From Stercorarius parasiticus (Eukaryota > Chordata > Aves > Charadriiformes > Stercorariidae): a DNA stretch of 64,000 nt. The notes under the pieces are model-generated. The model worked only from the letters and a program-made list of their open reading frames with translations. It was not told where the DNA came from and did not search any database. The stretch is from positions 173,477-237,476 of the forward strand of contig VWZL01003416.1 in assembly GCA_013396915.1 (NCBI GenBank), given 5' to 3'. The number at the start of each line of letters is the position of its first letter. Position 1 is the stretch's first letter. Below, in pieces: positions 50,725 to 61,150 of this stretch. Position numbers and translations under genes: made by a program.

Positions 50725-50882
50725 GTTACAAATATTCAAGCAAGAACAGTTTTACTTTCCTGGTCACCTCCCACCGGCCTTCTAAACGCAGACAGACACA
50801 ACAACGGTTTGCCTTACACCTGTACCTACGAGGTTGCCTTATCGGATAAAGGGAGGGATGGAAAATACAAGATAATTTACAG
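50725..50882 (+). CDS. FNDC3B: FNDC3B coding exon (visible exon 5): FN3-1, strands A to C'
   Basis: A 158-bp exon (acceptor ttctttcttttatag, donor acag|gtaatc), phase 0 at its start and two bases into a Ser codon at its end. It encodes VTNIQARTVLLSWSPPTGLL, a loop segment NADRHNNGLPYTCT, then YEVALSDKGRDGKYKIIY. This is the first half of FN3-1: the invariant tryptophan of strand B is in LLSWSPP, and the strand C tyrosine is in YEVAL. The loop between SPP and YEVAL appears to differ from the mammalian protein as I remember it, while the flanking strands are conserved. Reading through the donor gives an immediate stop (tac agg taa). Confidence 0.97.
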
Positions 50883-53183
50883 GTAATCACAGCGTCGTTT
50901 TTACACTTGTGGTTTTGTTAAGAACGAATTCTCTGAGTTTTTCAGGGTGTATTTTGGCACGTCCAGCAGTGTCAGGAAAAAAAGGCTCGTTTGGACACCC
51001 TGTAATTGCTCTCTCATTGTCCCATCAGCCCTCCCTGGCTGGAGGAGTCTGGGGGGGGACCTGGTCGAGTGCATGTCACCGGGTCCCTAATTGCCATCCC
51101 TTCCCACCTGCACAGGGCGGATCCTGCAGACGATGCTGTCTCTCCCATTGCCAGTGAAAAGGTTACTTTTCCCTCTTAGGCTAAATGTCAGCACCTGTGG
51201 TGTATACCACGCAGGCAGGATGGCTGCCTTCTTCATGGACTACGTTTGTGCGGACTTGCAGAATTAAGAGCAGTAAAGCTTGCTTTTTGAGCTAACGAGC
51301 AAAAATCTGGGGGCTTTACTGCTTCCTAGCGTCTTAGAGGAGCAGAGGAAGGAGCACACCAATCAGTATGCTCTGTAGCCTCCCCAGGAAAACCCGAATT
51401 CTTGGCCCTCAGCAGTCTTCCGTAAAAATTCTGAGGGATTTCTCTATCTCTCCTTCCAGAGATCTTCTGAGCTCAGTCTGTGATCAAGTACATATGGTCC
51501 TGTGCCTTTCTTTTTCCCCCGCTAATGACGTTGAGGATAGAAAATTTTGCGATGTGACCTCGGCTGTTGTGCAATAGCTAATCCTTCCCAAATCTCCAAA
51601 TCTCATTAAATAGACTCCAGGTGGTACAGTGTTTATGGAATTACCCCTTGAGACCAAACTATCTCTTTTCTCAAAACATCCTGTGAATTAGGGTATTCCT
51701 CCTGCTATGCTAAAGGCAGGTCTGCGTGAACTGTCTCGGCTAATATAAAAAGAGCATATTAAGCAGGGAATGCTGCCTGGTTTTGTTTTTTTTTTAAAGT
51801 TTTTTTTTTTATGGTATTTACACTAGCTGTTTGTGAGCCAGCGCGAGCATCTCTGTAGGTTAACGTGTGCTGTGGAGCTCTTAAAAGGGGAAGAACACTC
51901 TCCTAGTACTTGTTGTGCTTGCTGGGGTGATGGCTGCACATTTTCTCCTGGTTGTGAAATATTGTGCATCTGTTTTAAAGCCGCCGAGTAGGAATTCTGT
52001 CTCCTGCTGCTGGCCGGAGTACGGCCATTAGCTTCGTGTGGTACGCTCTGGCACGAGCAGCACGAATCCCTATGACTATAGGCGAAACAGAGCCTGCAGT
52101 TATGTCGAACACATTGTCTTTGCAAGGAGGTGCACTCTTTTCAGAGGGGAAAAAAACTGAATTTGCAGAGCATCGGACTACTAAGAAAAAAAAATACTCA
52201 GGTTTTTGGTGGATTTCCGGCAGCCCAGCAGGCGCGTGCTTTCTGCTCGATTTTGTTCTCTTGATTCTGAGATGTCTCCCTGTATTTGTCCAGCTAGATA
52301 TGAAATATTTCTTTATGCTAAACTGAGAATTTTTTTGTTTCCTATATTTTAATAGAATCATGAATAAGCCAAGCACTTAAGTGAGGTGGCTATTACTTAA
52401 TAAGCACTGACCCGTACCTTAATCTTCACCAAATTGGCAACACGTGACTGAGCCTACTGTTCATTTACCACCAAACAAACCAGAAGGAAAAAGAATAGCC
52501 CTAATTCTGTTGGCTACATTTGAAATTAATAGATTGTATGTGTTTTTTTTTTCCTAAAATGTCTGGAACTCTGTGCTTTCACTTTTCTTGGTATTGAAAG
52601 AGATCCAGGTCCAGCTGTTAGGGCATTAATTTAACGTCTCCTTGTCATGGTCCTCACAGAGAGTGTGGTTCTGGACGAGAAAGCAAATAAGCGAAATGTT
52701 TGTGCGAGAAACTGTAGTTTTTCCTCTGAAAATGACACTTGGTTCAATGATGCTCAGTTTTTATAAAGTATTTTGAAATAGGGAATGTGCAGAAAGTACA
52801 AATGCAACGTATCAATTCTCCTCCTTTCATCTCTGGGAGGGGTGAAAAACACTTTGAGTTTTATGCAAATATCAACAAAATGTCAGGATAGCATTGAAAT
52901 AAACCTGTGTAGCTAGATTACCGTATAAGTTGGGATGATAACTACTTTTCTGTTATGTATACGGAGCTTTATAAAGTTTTCAAGAAACATGAAGTGTGTT
53001 GACAAGTTGTTGGTATGTTGATTCCTACTGGTTTTCTGTGGTGGGATGGTTTTTTTTTTTTTCTTCTTTCAAATCGTAATATGAGGGAGTCAGTAGTCAC
53101 TGGAAAATCACTAGCAGTGCTAAACGTCATACTGCTGTTCATAATTGACTCATTTGTTGGTTTGGGGCTCTTTTTTCCTGCAG
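50883..53183 (+). other. FNDC3B intron (2.3 kb)
   Basis: Bounded by gtaatc and ttttttcctgcag. Nothing but unremarkable intronic sequence was seen, with short T runs near 51786-51812 and 53050. No CR1 copy was recognised. Confidence 0.93.
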
Positions 53184-53243
53184 CGGAGAAGAATTAGAAT
53201 ATAACCTGAAAGACCTTAGGCCAGCAACAGATTATCACGTCAG
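53184..53243 (+). CDS. FNDC3B: FNDC3B coding exon (visible exon 6): FN3-1, tyrosine corner
   Basis: A 60-bp exon (acceptor ttcctgcag, donor gtcag|gtgagt). It completes a Ser codon, encodes GEELEYNLKDLRPATDYHV and starts an Arg codon. LxPATDYxVRV is the classic FN3 L-P-x-T-x-Y tyrosine corner, so this exon carries strands E and F of the first FN3 domain. Donor read-through gives a stop at once (agg tga). It is a good example of an FN3 fold split over several short exons. Confidence 0.97.
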
Positions 53244-53498
53244 GTGAGTGAAATGTGGCTGTGAATGTCACTTAAATACAAACCCTTCAATTATATGAGA
53301 ATAAGCGTGAAAGTTTTTTATCCAACTGTATGTTGTAGCTCAAAAATTTCACGGTCACCTCTGTAGGTGTTTTTTCAGTGGCTTCTAAATATTTACCAAT
53401 AGATTTTATCATGGACTTTAAGTTATGAGAGTGCTTTTTGAACAATACATTTTCTGACTTGTTGCCAGCGCTATGTAAGAGGAAAAAAGACACCTACA

Positions 53499-53517
53499 TA
53501 TCTATCTATCTATCTAT
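53499..53517. repeat. (TATC)n microsatellite
   Basis: Nearly five TATC units without interruption. Confidence 0.95.
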
Positions 53518-54260
53518 GATAGGCCTGAAAGTGCTTGTGTATGAAAGGGGGATACCTCAAGCTTCTTAAAAATTTGGCTCGAGCAACTGGCGTTTCTTCA
53601 GTTATTGTAACGCAGGTGTGGTAGCGCTGAAAGTTCTCCAGCACGCTTTCTTCATAAATAACTCCGTGCTGCGTGACGTAAACCTGCTGATTACAGATCC
53701 ATCTGACCATAGTGATCTCAGCATTTATTCAAAAAAAATTATGAATTCACGCTGGCCTGTCTTGGTATTTTCAGAGCGTATTTCTTTTTGATTCTAAAAA
53801 CGTCTTTTACGCGTTTATTAACTATTAACGCGTTCTTCGTTTTGCTCCCTGATGTTTTAAACACCATCTGTGGGTGTTATCTGCTCGTGTTGCATTTTTT
53901 TAAAGACTTTGCTTATGAACCAAGGCTGCAAATTCACATCCTGTTCACTTACACTGAATATCCTTTTTAAAAAAAAATAAATCCTTTCACTCCTGTCTAT
54001 TGTTTCCTTCTGTTTTTCCAGACGAGGGCTAGATTTGACATGCTTTTTCACATCAAGGCTGCTGCTGTTTGTTAAACCTGAAAGAACGCTTTCCTTTTGA
54101 GCTTTAAAAATGACCCAGCACCAAAATGTGTGTGTCTGGTTCTGATACTATAGATGGTGGTTTGTTTCGTTGGTTTTTTTAAAGGATACTTTCTAGTGGA
54201 GCCCTAAAATGAACTTTTCAAGTAGAAGCACAAGAGCAGAAGTAACTTCTTGTAAATAAG

Positions 54261-54702
54261 GAGGGCCACGAGGATGCTCCAAAGGCTGGAGCCCCTCTGC
54301 TGTGAGGACAGGCTGAGAGAGTTGGGGGGGTTCAGCCTGGAGAAGAGAAGGCTCTGGGGAGGCCTTAGAGCCCCTTCCAGTCCCTAAAGGGGCTCCAGGA
54401 AAGCTGGGGAGGGGCTGTTTGCGAGGGCATGTAGCGATAGGACGAGGGGCAATGGTTTAAACTAGAGCAGGGCAGGTTTAGATTAGACATTAGGAAGAAG
54501 TTCTTTACAGTGAGGGTGGTGAGACACTGGCCCAGGTTGCCCAGAGAGGGGGTGGAGGCCCCATCCCTGGAGACATTCAAGGCCAGGCTGGATGAGGCTC
54601 TGAGCAACCTGATCTGGTTGAAGATGTCCCTGCTGACTGCAGGGGGGTTGGACTAGATGGCCTTTAGAGGTCCCTTCCAACCCAACACGTTCTATGATTC
54701 TA
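54261..54702 (+). mobile_element. CR1 LINE fragment (+ orientation)
   Basis: Starts gagggccacgaggatgctcc, continues through gagagagttgggggggttca, the ttagattagacattaggaag and gacattcaaggccaggctgg modules, and ends with gaggtcccttccaacccaac then gttctatgattcta. About 442 bp; it is among the longest copies here and includes the end of ORF2. Confidence 0.96.
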
Positions 54703-56483
54703 AGCCACAGACGTGGTCTCTCAGGTTGGGCAGCAGTCCCAGCCCTCGCGGCAAATGGATGGGAGGGAGGAGGAGAAGGCTGTAAAACACCCGCTGAGCT
54801 TCCTGCTGAACGCGATGGAGCGTCGCTTCTAAAGCCAGCTTCAAACAGCAGCGGGGCATTGAGATCTCATGCCGTTTTCAGGGGCGTTGGGGGTATTTGC
54901 CCCGTGTCCTGACTGACTTCTTTCTCCCTACCTCCAGCTCCCTCCGCCTTCCTGTGGGTCTGCCAAATTAGAAATTATCTGTGAACGGTTAGCGATAACT
55001 TCTGTTTGAAAAGAAGTGACTGCCAAATATAAAAGTCGGTCTTAAAAAGCAGTGATCTGCATTTGTAGTGCAGGGAACCGACGTTGAAAAGGCCGGCTGT
55101 TTGCTTCCCACAACAATTTTTTTTTTTTTTTCTTCACTGAAACTGCGTTATGTATTAACGCCTGTGAAGAAATAAATCTGTTAAGTAAAGAAATTTCTGG
55201 GGACAGCAGTTAGTCGACGGATCGCCTTGGGTCTCTTTCACCTTGGCAGCGTCCCTCAGGGCTTCGTCTCCGCACCGAGAAGCTGCTGGCGCTTGCTCCT
55301 GCCTTGCCTGCCACAACCTGGGTCCCTCCGAACCTACCCCCTGTGTTTCTTCAATATTTGGTATTTTGGTACCTTCAGAGATGCCTGTGCTCGGTGTTTC
55401 AGAACTTGCAGAAGATGCTCGTTAAGTTCATTTTCACGTGGTATTCCCCGATGGTGGTGTGTTTGGTGCTTGGCTACGCTGATTCCTGGCACACGTACAA
55501 ACCGCTTGCTAGACGCAGCCTCAATTAATTAAATGACATTTATTTTCACTCCTGACTGCTAACAGGTGATGGGCGAAGCTATAGCGGTTCTGGTGAACCT
55601 CTCCCGAAAGGTTTGATTCTACGTAGGTGGTCATTGTACATAAATTACTCTTATCTGCTGAAAACAAAATTAGAAATTGCCCTTTCTTAAACTCTGCATT
55701 CAAGTGCACAATAGCTACAGCCAGCTCCGAGGTCATCGTCTGGTCATGGTTTGAACAGGGGTTTTTTTGAGTAGAAGACTTCCAATTTGCACTTTTCTTT
55801 TGCTGCGTGGAAAACGTGAAAGGAAAAAATAACATCATTAATTTTTCAGAGTAAAGCACTCCGTGAGGAAGTGCTCAGCTGTATTGTATTTGCTTTCCCA
55901 CATGATTTGGCATTGTGTATCCCCCTCTGGCTTGCTAGATGGAGGATTTCCCTGAAATCAAATTCGCTTTGAAGATTTTTAGTTTTATCAGAGCAATGTT
56001 CCTGAGCTGTGTTGGGTCTAATTCATGGAGGTCCGCTACGTTGACACCTGAGCTATGTAGGCGAAGCTTGTACCCGTGGAAGGAGACCAGCAGTTGCCAC
56101 CACTCAACATGGTACAAGTGAATCAAGTGTAAACCGGGCATTAAATGTTATACCTTTTCCTCAGGAGTTCATACTTTCTGCAGTATTGCAAAGAGGATTT
56201 TAGCACAGTGCGTGAAAGTCCGGCAATAGGCAAGGAAATGGTGGAAGGAAAAGACGGTAACTAGTGGCTTCTGGGAGCGTTTGCACAAAGCATTGTTATA
56301 TTCTTTCTGCTGTGAATTTTTTTGCGTACTTGTGTCAAGTGAAGCAGGATAATGGTAGCCACTGGGCTGTGAGAAATCTGCCGTTGGTGGGTGGTATCGG
56401 GGGGGCCAATACTGTGGCTGAGGCAGTGCTGTCTCATCTTGAACTGTCAGCAAATGTCTGTCCCGTTTGGATGTTGTTCCCAG

Positions 56484-56622
56484 GGTATATGCAATGTACA
56501 ACTCAGTCAAGGGATCCTGCTCGGAGCCAGTAAGCTTCACCACTCACAGCTCAGCACCAGAGTGTCCCTTCCCACCCAAACCCTCGCACAGGACCAAAAG
56601 CTCCTTAACCTTACAGTGGAAG
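56484..56622 (+). CDS. FNDC3B: FNDC3B coding exon (visible exon 7): end of FN3-1, start of FN3-2
   Basis: A 139-bp exon (acceptor gttcccag, donor ggaag|gtaggt) that completes an Arg codon and ends in phase 0. It encodes VYAMYNSVKGSCSEPVSFTT, which finishes strands F and G of FN3-1 (SEPVSFTT is a typical FN3 end). It then carries the interdomain segment HSSAPECPFPPKPSHRTK and SSLTLQWK, strand B of FN3-2 with its invariant tryptophan. The following intron is only 303 bp. If that intron were retained, translation would continue 26 codons and stop. Confidence 0.97.
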
Positions 56623-56925
56623 GTAGGTAATGCTTGGATCGGGCGAGAAAGCAGTGAAAAATACGCTTTACTGACAGTGAGCGTAACCGCTGAAAATAAT
56701 TGAAAGCTGAGACAGTCATTTTTCAGCAAGGGACTTGAACTTGCTGTACTCTGACAAACCCCTCCCCGTGCACTGACTTGACTTTTGTCAAGTGTTTCAT
56801 TACGTCCAGCTTCTTCTCGGTATTCGTTAAGAGGTTGCCAAGCTATTTGCAAACCCCAGCTTTGGTTTCACTTCCAACTGTAGTCGTNTTCCCCCAAATC
56901 ACCTTTTGTTTATTTTTGTTCGTAG
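56623..56925 (+). other. FNDC3B short intron (303 bp) with one unresolved base
   Basis: Bounded by gtaggt and tatttttgttcgtag. A single N at 56888 lies 38 bases before the exon, in the usual branch-point region. No repeat was recognised. Confidence 0.94.
56888..56888. other. Single unresolved base (N)
   Basis: One N within gtagtcgtnttcccccaaat, close to the acceptor of the next exon. Confidence 0.9.
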
Positions 56926-56979
56926 GCACCCATTGATAATGGTTCAAAAATCACCAGCTACCTTCTGGAGTGGGATGAG
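56926..56979 (+). CDS. FNDC3B: FNDC3B coding exon (visible exon 8): FN3-2, B-C region
   Basis: A 54-bp exon (acceptor ttcgtag, donor gatgag|gtaagt), phase 0 at both ends, encoding APIDNGSKITSYLLEWDE. APxDNGSxIxxYxLEWDE is a very typical FN3 B-C loop and strand C, and joins directly to LTLQWK of the previous exon. The rest of FN3-2 (expected to begin GK...) was not found before 64000, so the next exon lies downstream of the window. Confidence 0.97.
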
Positions 56980-57896
56980 GTAAGTAGTTGAAATAAATAC
57001 ATAAATAAATGACACTCAGCCTTTCCAAGGATTTGCTGAGTAAAGAAAAATAATTAAACACAGGAGAAAGTCGAAGCAGGCAAATGAAATCCTGATGGCA
57101 TTAGGTAAAGAGTTGGAAAGGTGAAAGGGGCAGTGGGGGGGAAAACTTTTCAGTGTATTTTATACAGAGACGATGTTCTGCCTCTGTAGTCTTGAAATCT
57201 AACTTTTTGTCGCTCATTTGGTGTAGTTTATTTGTCAATTAACATTACTTATTAGTGAATTACTTGTGATGTATCTCAGAGTTCTGTTGGTGATCTCTTT
57301 CTTCTGGATGCTGAGTGCAGAATGAGCGCGCTGTTCCTACCTCAAGGGAGAAGAGGTGTCATCTGTCCTACAGATGGTGTATTGTCCTTTACATCGTGGC
57401 AATTAATGCCCTTCCAGACGCAAAAGGAAATCAGTTTCTCTGCCCCAAAGATCTCAAGCGGTTAGTGAGCAGCGTGCTGTTGGGGAGCGTGCCAAAAGCC
57501 AGATTTGCCGGGTCCTGGCTGAGTCCTCCCTTCCATTGTGCAAGCTTTTCTGCAGAAAGCCTGACTCAGTGGATATCATATTTGAAGGAAAAAAATATGT
57601 TTTGGGTGACAGAAGAGGCTGGGGCAACACATAAAGAAAACAGGTGATGAGTCAGGAAATGAAGAGTGTGACAGGGTGTTTAGTTGTACGGTCCGAGAAA
57701 CGTCTCTTGAGGGTTTTACTAGTCTAAAACTAAATATCCTAAAGGGAATATTCTGTTATGAATCGTTTTCCTGCATTTCACTGTTGACATGTTGCCAGAT
57801 CAGTCTGCTGCGTGTTGGATGTTTGGAACCGCTGGCTGTGCAGGCATTTGTTGTATGCAGGATCTCAGCGAGCGGGGTCTGCGTGATGAGAAACCC

Positions 57897-58397
57897 ACCT
57901 GGAGTTCTGGACTCCCCGGTTCAAGAAGGACAGGGAACTGCTGGAGAGGGGACAGCAAAGGGCTACCAAGATGATGAGGGGACTGGAACACCTCTCTTAT
58001 GAAGAAAGGCCGAGGGATTTGTGTCTCTTCAGTCTGGAAAAAAGACGGCTGAGGGGGGATCTTATCAACGCTTATAAATACTTCAAGGGTGGGTGTCAGG
58101 AGGATGGGGCCAGGCTCTTTTCAGTGGTGCCCGGCAACAGGACAAGGGGTAACGGGCACAAACTTCAGCATAGGAAGTTCCACCTAAACATGAGGAGGAA
58201 CTTCTTTCCTGTGAGGGTGGCAGAGCCCCGGCACAGGCTGCCCAGAGAGGTGGCGGAGTCTCCGTCTCTGGAGACATTCCAAACCCACCTGGACGCGTTC
58301 CTGTGCCACCTGCTCTGGGTGACCCTGCTCTGGCAGGGGGTTGGACTAGATGATCTCCAGAGGTCCCTTCCAACCCTATGGTTCTATGATTCTATGA
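57897..58397 (+). mobile_element. CR1 LINE fragment (+ orientation), second subfamily
   Basis: Begins cacctggagttctggactcc and ggttcaagaaggacagggaa, continues with gcttataaatacttcaaggg and ggaagttccacctaaacatg. It ends with ccagaggtcccttccaaccc and tatggttctatgattctatg. About 500 bp; the longest copy in the window and the same subfamily as 32451-32892 and 60211-60445. It explains the 143-codon open frame at 57971-58402. Confidence 0.97.
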
Positions 58398-60210
58398 ACT
58401 GAACTAAAACCAAACAAGAATTTCAGAATGGCTTCCTGCCACTCTCTGCATAATGGAAGAGGGAAGCTCGTCAGTGAAGAAGGAAAAAAAAGTAGAGCGT
58501 GAGGTCAGGGAAAAGGAGATTAAAAGGACATTTCTCCAAAAGGATGGGCCAGAATGATGCCATTATATCTTCTCTGACACCTTGACTGTGCAGTCATGAT
58601 CTCTTGCAACGCTTCCAGTAACTTAAAGGCACGGGAAGGTGACAGCACCAAGCAGTGAAGTGGTGGAAATGGGAATGATTCTAGCCTGCAAAGGGAAGGG
58701 AAGCAACAGAAGGTCTTGTCAGAAGAAAGACCAACAACGGACCATTAATACAGCGCAAATACTTTGCATGTTAATTTTGTAGTTTTCTCCACATGGAGCC
58801 TAGTCATGATTTTGAATATATGCAGGGCAATTCTAAAATGCTCTTGTCCTTTAAGCCCTTTAGTACTGAGTTATATACCTAGAGTTTTCTCTTCAGAAAG
58901 AATTGTTATGATGTCCGCTTTTCACAGGGCGAAAGTAGTTTGGTTTAGGTGAACTCATGTACCAATGGGGAAAAACGAAGGCATCCTGATTCCCTTAGTC
59001 TGTCGATTTGAATTTCCTTGTCTTCTCAGTAACAGTCCTGAAAGCCGAGCCCCCAGCGGCTAGCTAGCCAGCGAAGATGAAAGATTATTCTCCATTAATC
59101 ACAAATTAACTCGTTACCTCTCCAGTGGTTTGACGTGACCCCTGACTGGAATGGAGTTGTCTGGTTGTGAGATAGTTAATGCCACAGGTGTAGCTTCTCT
59201 GAATTATTTTTTTTCCTCTGACACGAGACAGAAATGCACTTTTGAGTTGCTGAATTAAAGCTTGCTGTTGAGGCTTATTGAGGAAAAAGTCTGGAGATGC
59301 AGGAGCCTCATCTACCTGCAACGGCGAGCTCGGCAAGCTGTTCTGCTCGCTTTTTCATGTGCCGTTGCGAGTTGTGTCTCCGCCGTAGGGTGCAATTAGC
59401 TACCGGAGCTACGGCACCCAGGTACAAAAGAGAATTCGCTTGCGATGCCCTGTACCCTCGCGCTTGGTTGTGTAAACTCCACGTAAGCGAAAGCACCGGC
59501 TGTTACAATGCCGCACTGTGTCCCGGGGAAATCAGGAAATAAATACATCAGGGAGGAGGGGGACGCTTGCCAGGCAGCGTGTGCTCTGCCAGATCGCAGC
59601 TAGAGCAACATTCATTAGCTACGGGGCACAGAATAAAATACAAACATGGGAAAATCAGCCATCAGAAGGAAATTAAATTGTGGCTGCAAAGCAGAGGGGG
59701 CGTTGCATGAGTGGAGAACAAGAAATGTAGCCCATGATAAAGTTAGAAAAACACCCTAAAATGGCAGTCTGCCTGGAGAAGTTGGGTCCCTTCCTAGGGA
59801 AGGGCAGCGTGGGAGTGAGCCATGGCAAGCCCTCGCGAGGCAGAGGTGATGTGCAGGTCCTGGAAAGCCGTGGGGCAAGGGCTGCAGCCGCGGAGTTATA
59901 GAAGCAAAACTGGCATCGGGGATGGGGGATGTGGGGAACGGTGGAGGTGGCCAGGCCAGCGTGTCTGGCTGTGTCCCAGGTGTCCCCCAGCCATGCTGCC
60001 CGCTCCCACTAAGGGGAGGAAGGGCTCCTGCAGCCCCTCTGCGCTCCCACACGGAAGGGAGCAGGTTGTCTTTCTCCGGGACAATTCAGATCTTGGAGCA
60101 GGTCAGATGCTCAATGGTATCTCAACTAGTTCCTCCTCTTCTTACAGGGCAGAGGCGTAGTTTATAGCATCCAAAATGCAGCCAGGGGTGTAGGTGGCAT
60201 CACTTGTATA

Positions 60211-60445
60211 GGCAAGCAGGTCGAGGGAGGTCATCCTCCCCCTCTACTCTGCCCTGGTGGGGCTGCATCTGGAGTGCTGTGTCCGGTTCTGGGCTCCCCA
60301 GTTCAAGAAGGACAGGGAACTGCTGGAGAGAGTCCAGCGGAGGCTACGAAGATGNTGTGCCACCTGCTCTGGGTGACCCTGCTCTGGCAGGGGGTTGGAC
60401 GGGATGATCTCCAGAGGTCCCTTCCAACCCCTGTCATTCTGTGAA
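60211..60445 (+). mobile_element. CR1 LINE fragment with interior missing at an N (+ orientation)
   Basis: Starts ggcaagcaggtcgagggagg, matches the ORF2 end up to ggctacgaagatg, then after the N at 60355 resumes at tgtgccacctgctctgggtg and runs to the 3' end near cattctgtg. Compared with 57897-58397, roughly 330 bp of interior are absent exactly at the N. Confidence 0.94.
60355..60355. other. Single unresolved base (N) inside a CR1 copy
   Basis: The N marks the exact junction where the CR1 interior is missing, so it is probably a contig join rather than an ambiguous base. Confidence 0.85.
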
Positions 60446-60537
60446 AAAGAAATTATTGCTGTAGAACAACAGCAGAAGTGGCATGTTTTACAGCCCTAGG
60501 GTTAGGTGAGGTGGTACATTGGAGCAAAAGGGACAGC

Positions 60538-60811
60538 ATCTCCTCTCTTCGTGGCTGCGGCTGGGGGGTCCCGAGGGCCGAGGTGCTGCAGGGGCTGCCT
60601 GGGACCCTGGGTGCAGTGCTGCTCCCTGAGCCCCGGGACACCCACCTACCTACTGTGGGTTCCCTGAGTCTCTCTANGATCTCCTCTCTTTGTGGCTGCG
60701 GGGTCCCGAGGGCTGAGGTGCTGCAGGGGCTGCCTGGGACCCTGGGTGCAGTGCTGCTCCCTGAGCCCCGGGACACCCACCTACCTACTGTGGGTTCCCT
60801 GAGTCTCTCTA
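60538..60811. repeat. Direct duplication of 133-139 bp joined at an N
   Basis: Copy 1 (60538-60676) and copy 2 (60679-60811) differ by one 6-base indel (ctgggg) and two transitions, both at CG sites. They are separated by N at 60677 and one G. The pattern suggests two alleles or overlapping contig ends placed side by side. Confidence 0.93.
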
Positions 60812-61070
60812 GGGTCATGAAAGGGACTGGAGAAAAGTGTTTGAGGCAGGTTTGGGGTTTTTTTATTTTACTCTATCTTGCTTAGAATAGATGCAGTACT
60901 ATTGCCATTGTCTGGTTTGGCTGTCTCTTCTCTTACATACTTTAAAAACCTTCTCTCGCTTCATTAGATGAGCTTTAGGTGAAACACAAATGAGTTGCTT
61001 GTGTTTCTTCATTTGAATTAGGTGTGTTGCGTTCTGACCTACTTTCATGAGGAGAAGGTTATTCTGCTTA

Positions 61071-61150
61071 ATCGTAGAATTGTCTAGGTTGGAAGGGACC
61101 TTTCAGATCATCGAGTCCAGCCATGAATATGTGACTGTCCCAGTCCTACC
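61071..61150 (-). mobile_element. CR1 3'-end fragment (- orientation)
   Basis: atcgtagaattgtctaggtt followed by ggaagggacctttcagatca and tcgagtccagccatgaatat is the reverse complement of a CR1 3' end of the subfamily with the cgagtccaaccat motif. The right limit is approximate. Confidence 0.88.

Larger units (their letters stand above)
53244..56483 (+). other. FNDC3B intron (3.2 kb)
   Basis: Bounded by gtgagt and gatgttgttcccag. It holds a TATC microsatellite (53499-53517) and one CR1 copy (54261-54702). No other exon was recognised. Confidence 0.93.

Noticed and set aside
12705..56979. FNDC3A instead of FNDC3B
   Set aside because: The Pro/His-rich exon, the basic linker exon and the FN3-1 sequence follow FNDC3B as I remember it; the FNDC3A counterparts are very different in the linker.
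57971..58402. Longest uninterrupted open frame (143 codons, + strand)
   Set aside because: It lies wholly inside a CR1 copy and translates non-coding CR1 3' UTR and the ORF2 end; the same frame occurs on the other strand at 32452-32754.
60478..60885. 135-codon open frame and its antisense partner of 121 codons
   Set aside because: Both depend on the duplicated block joined at an N and show only the repeated segment twice; they are likely artefacts.
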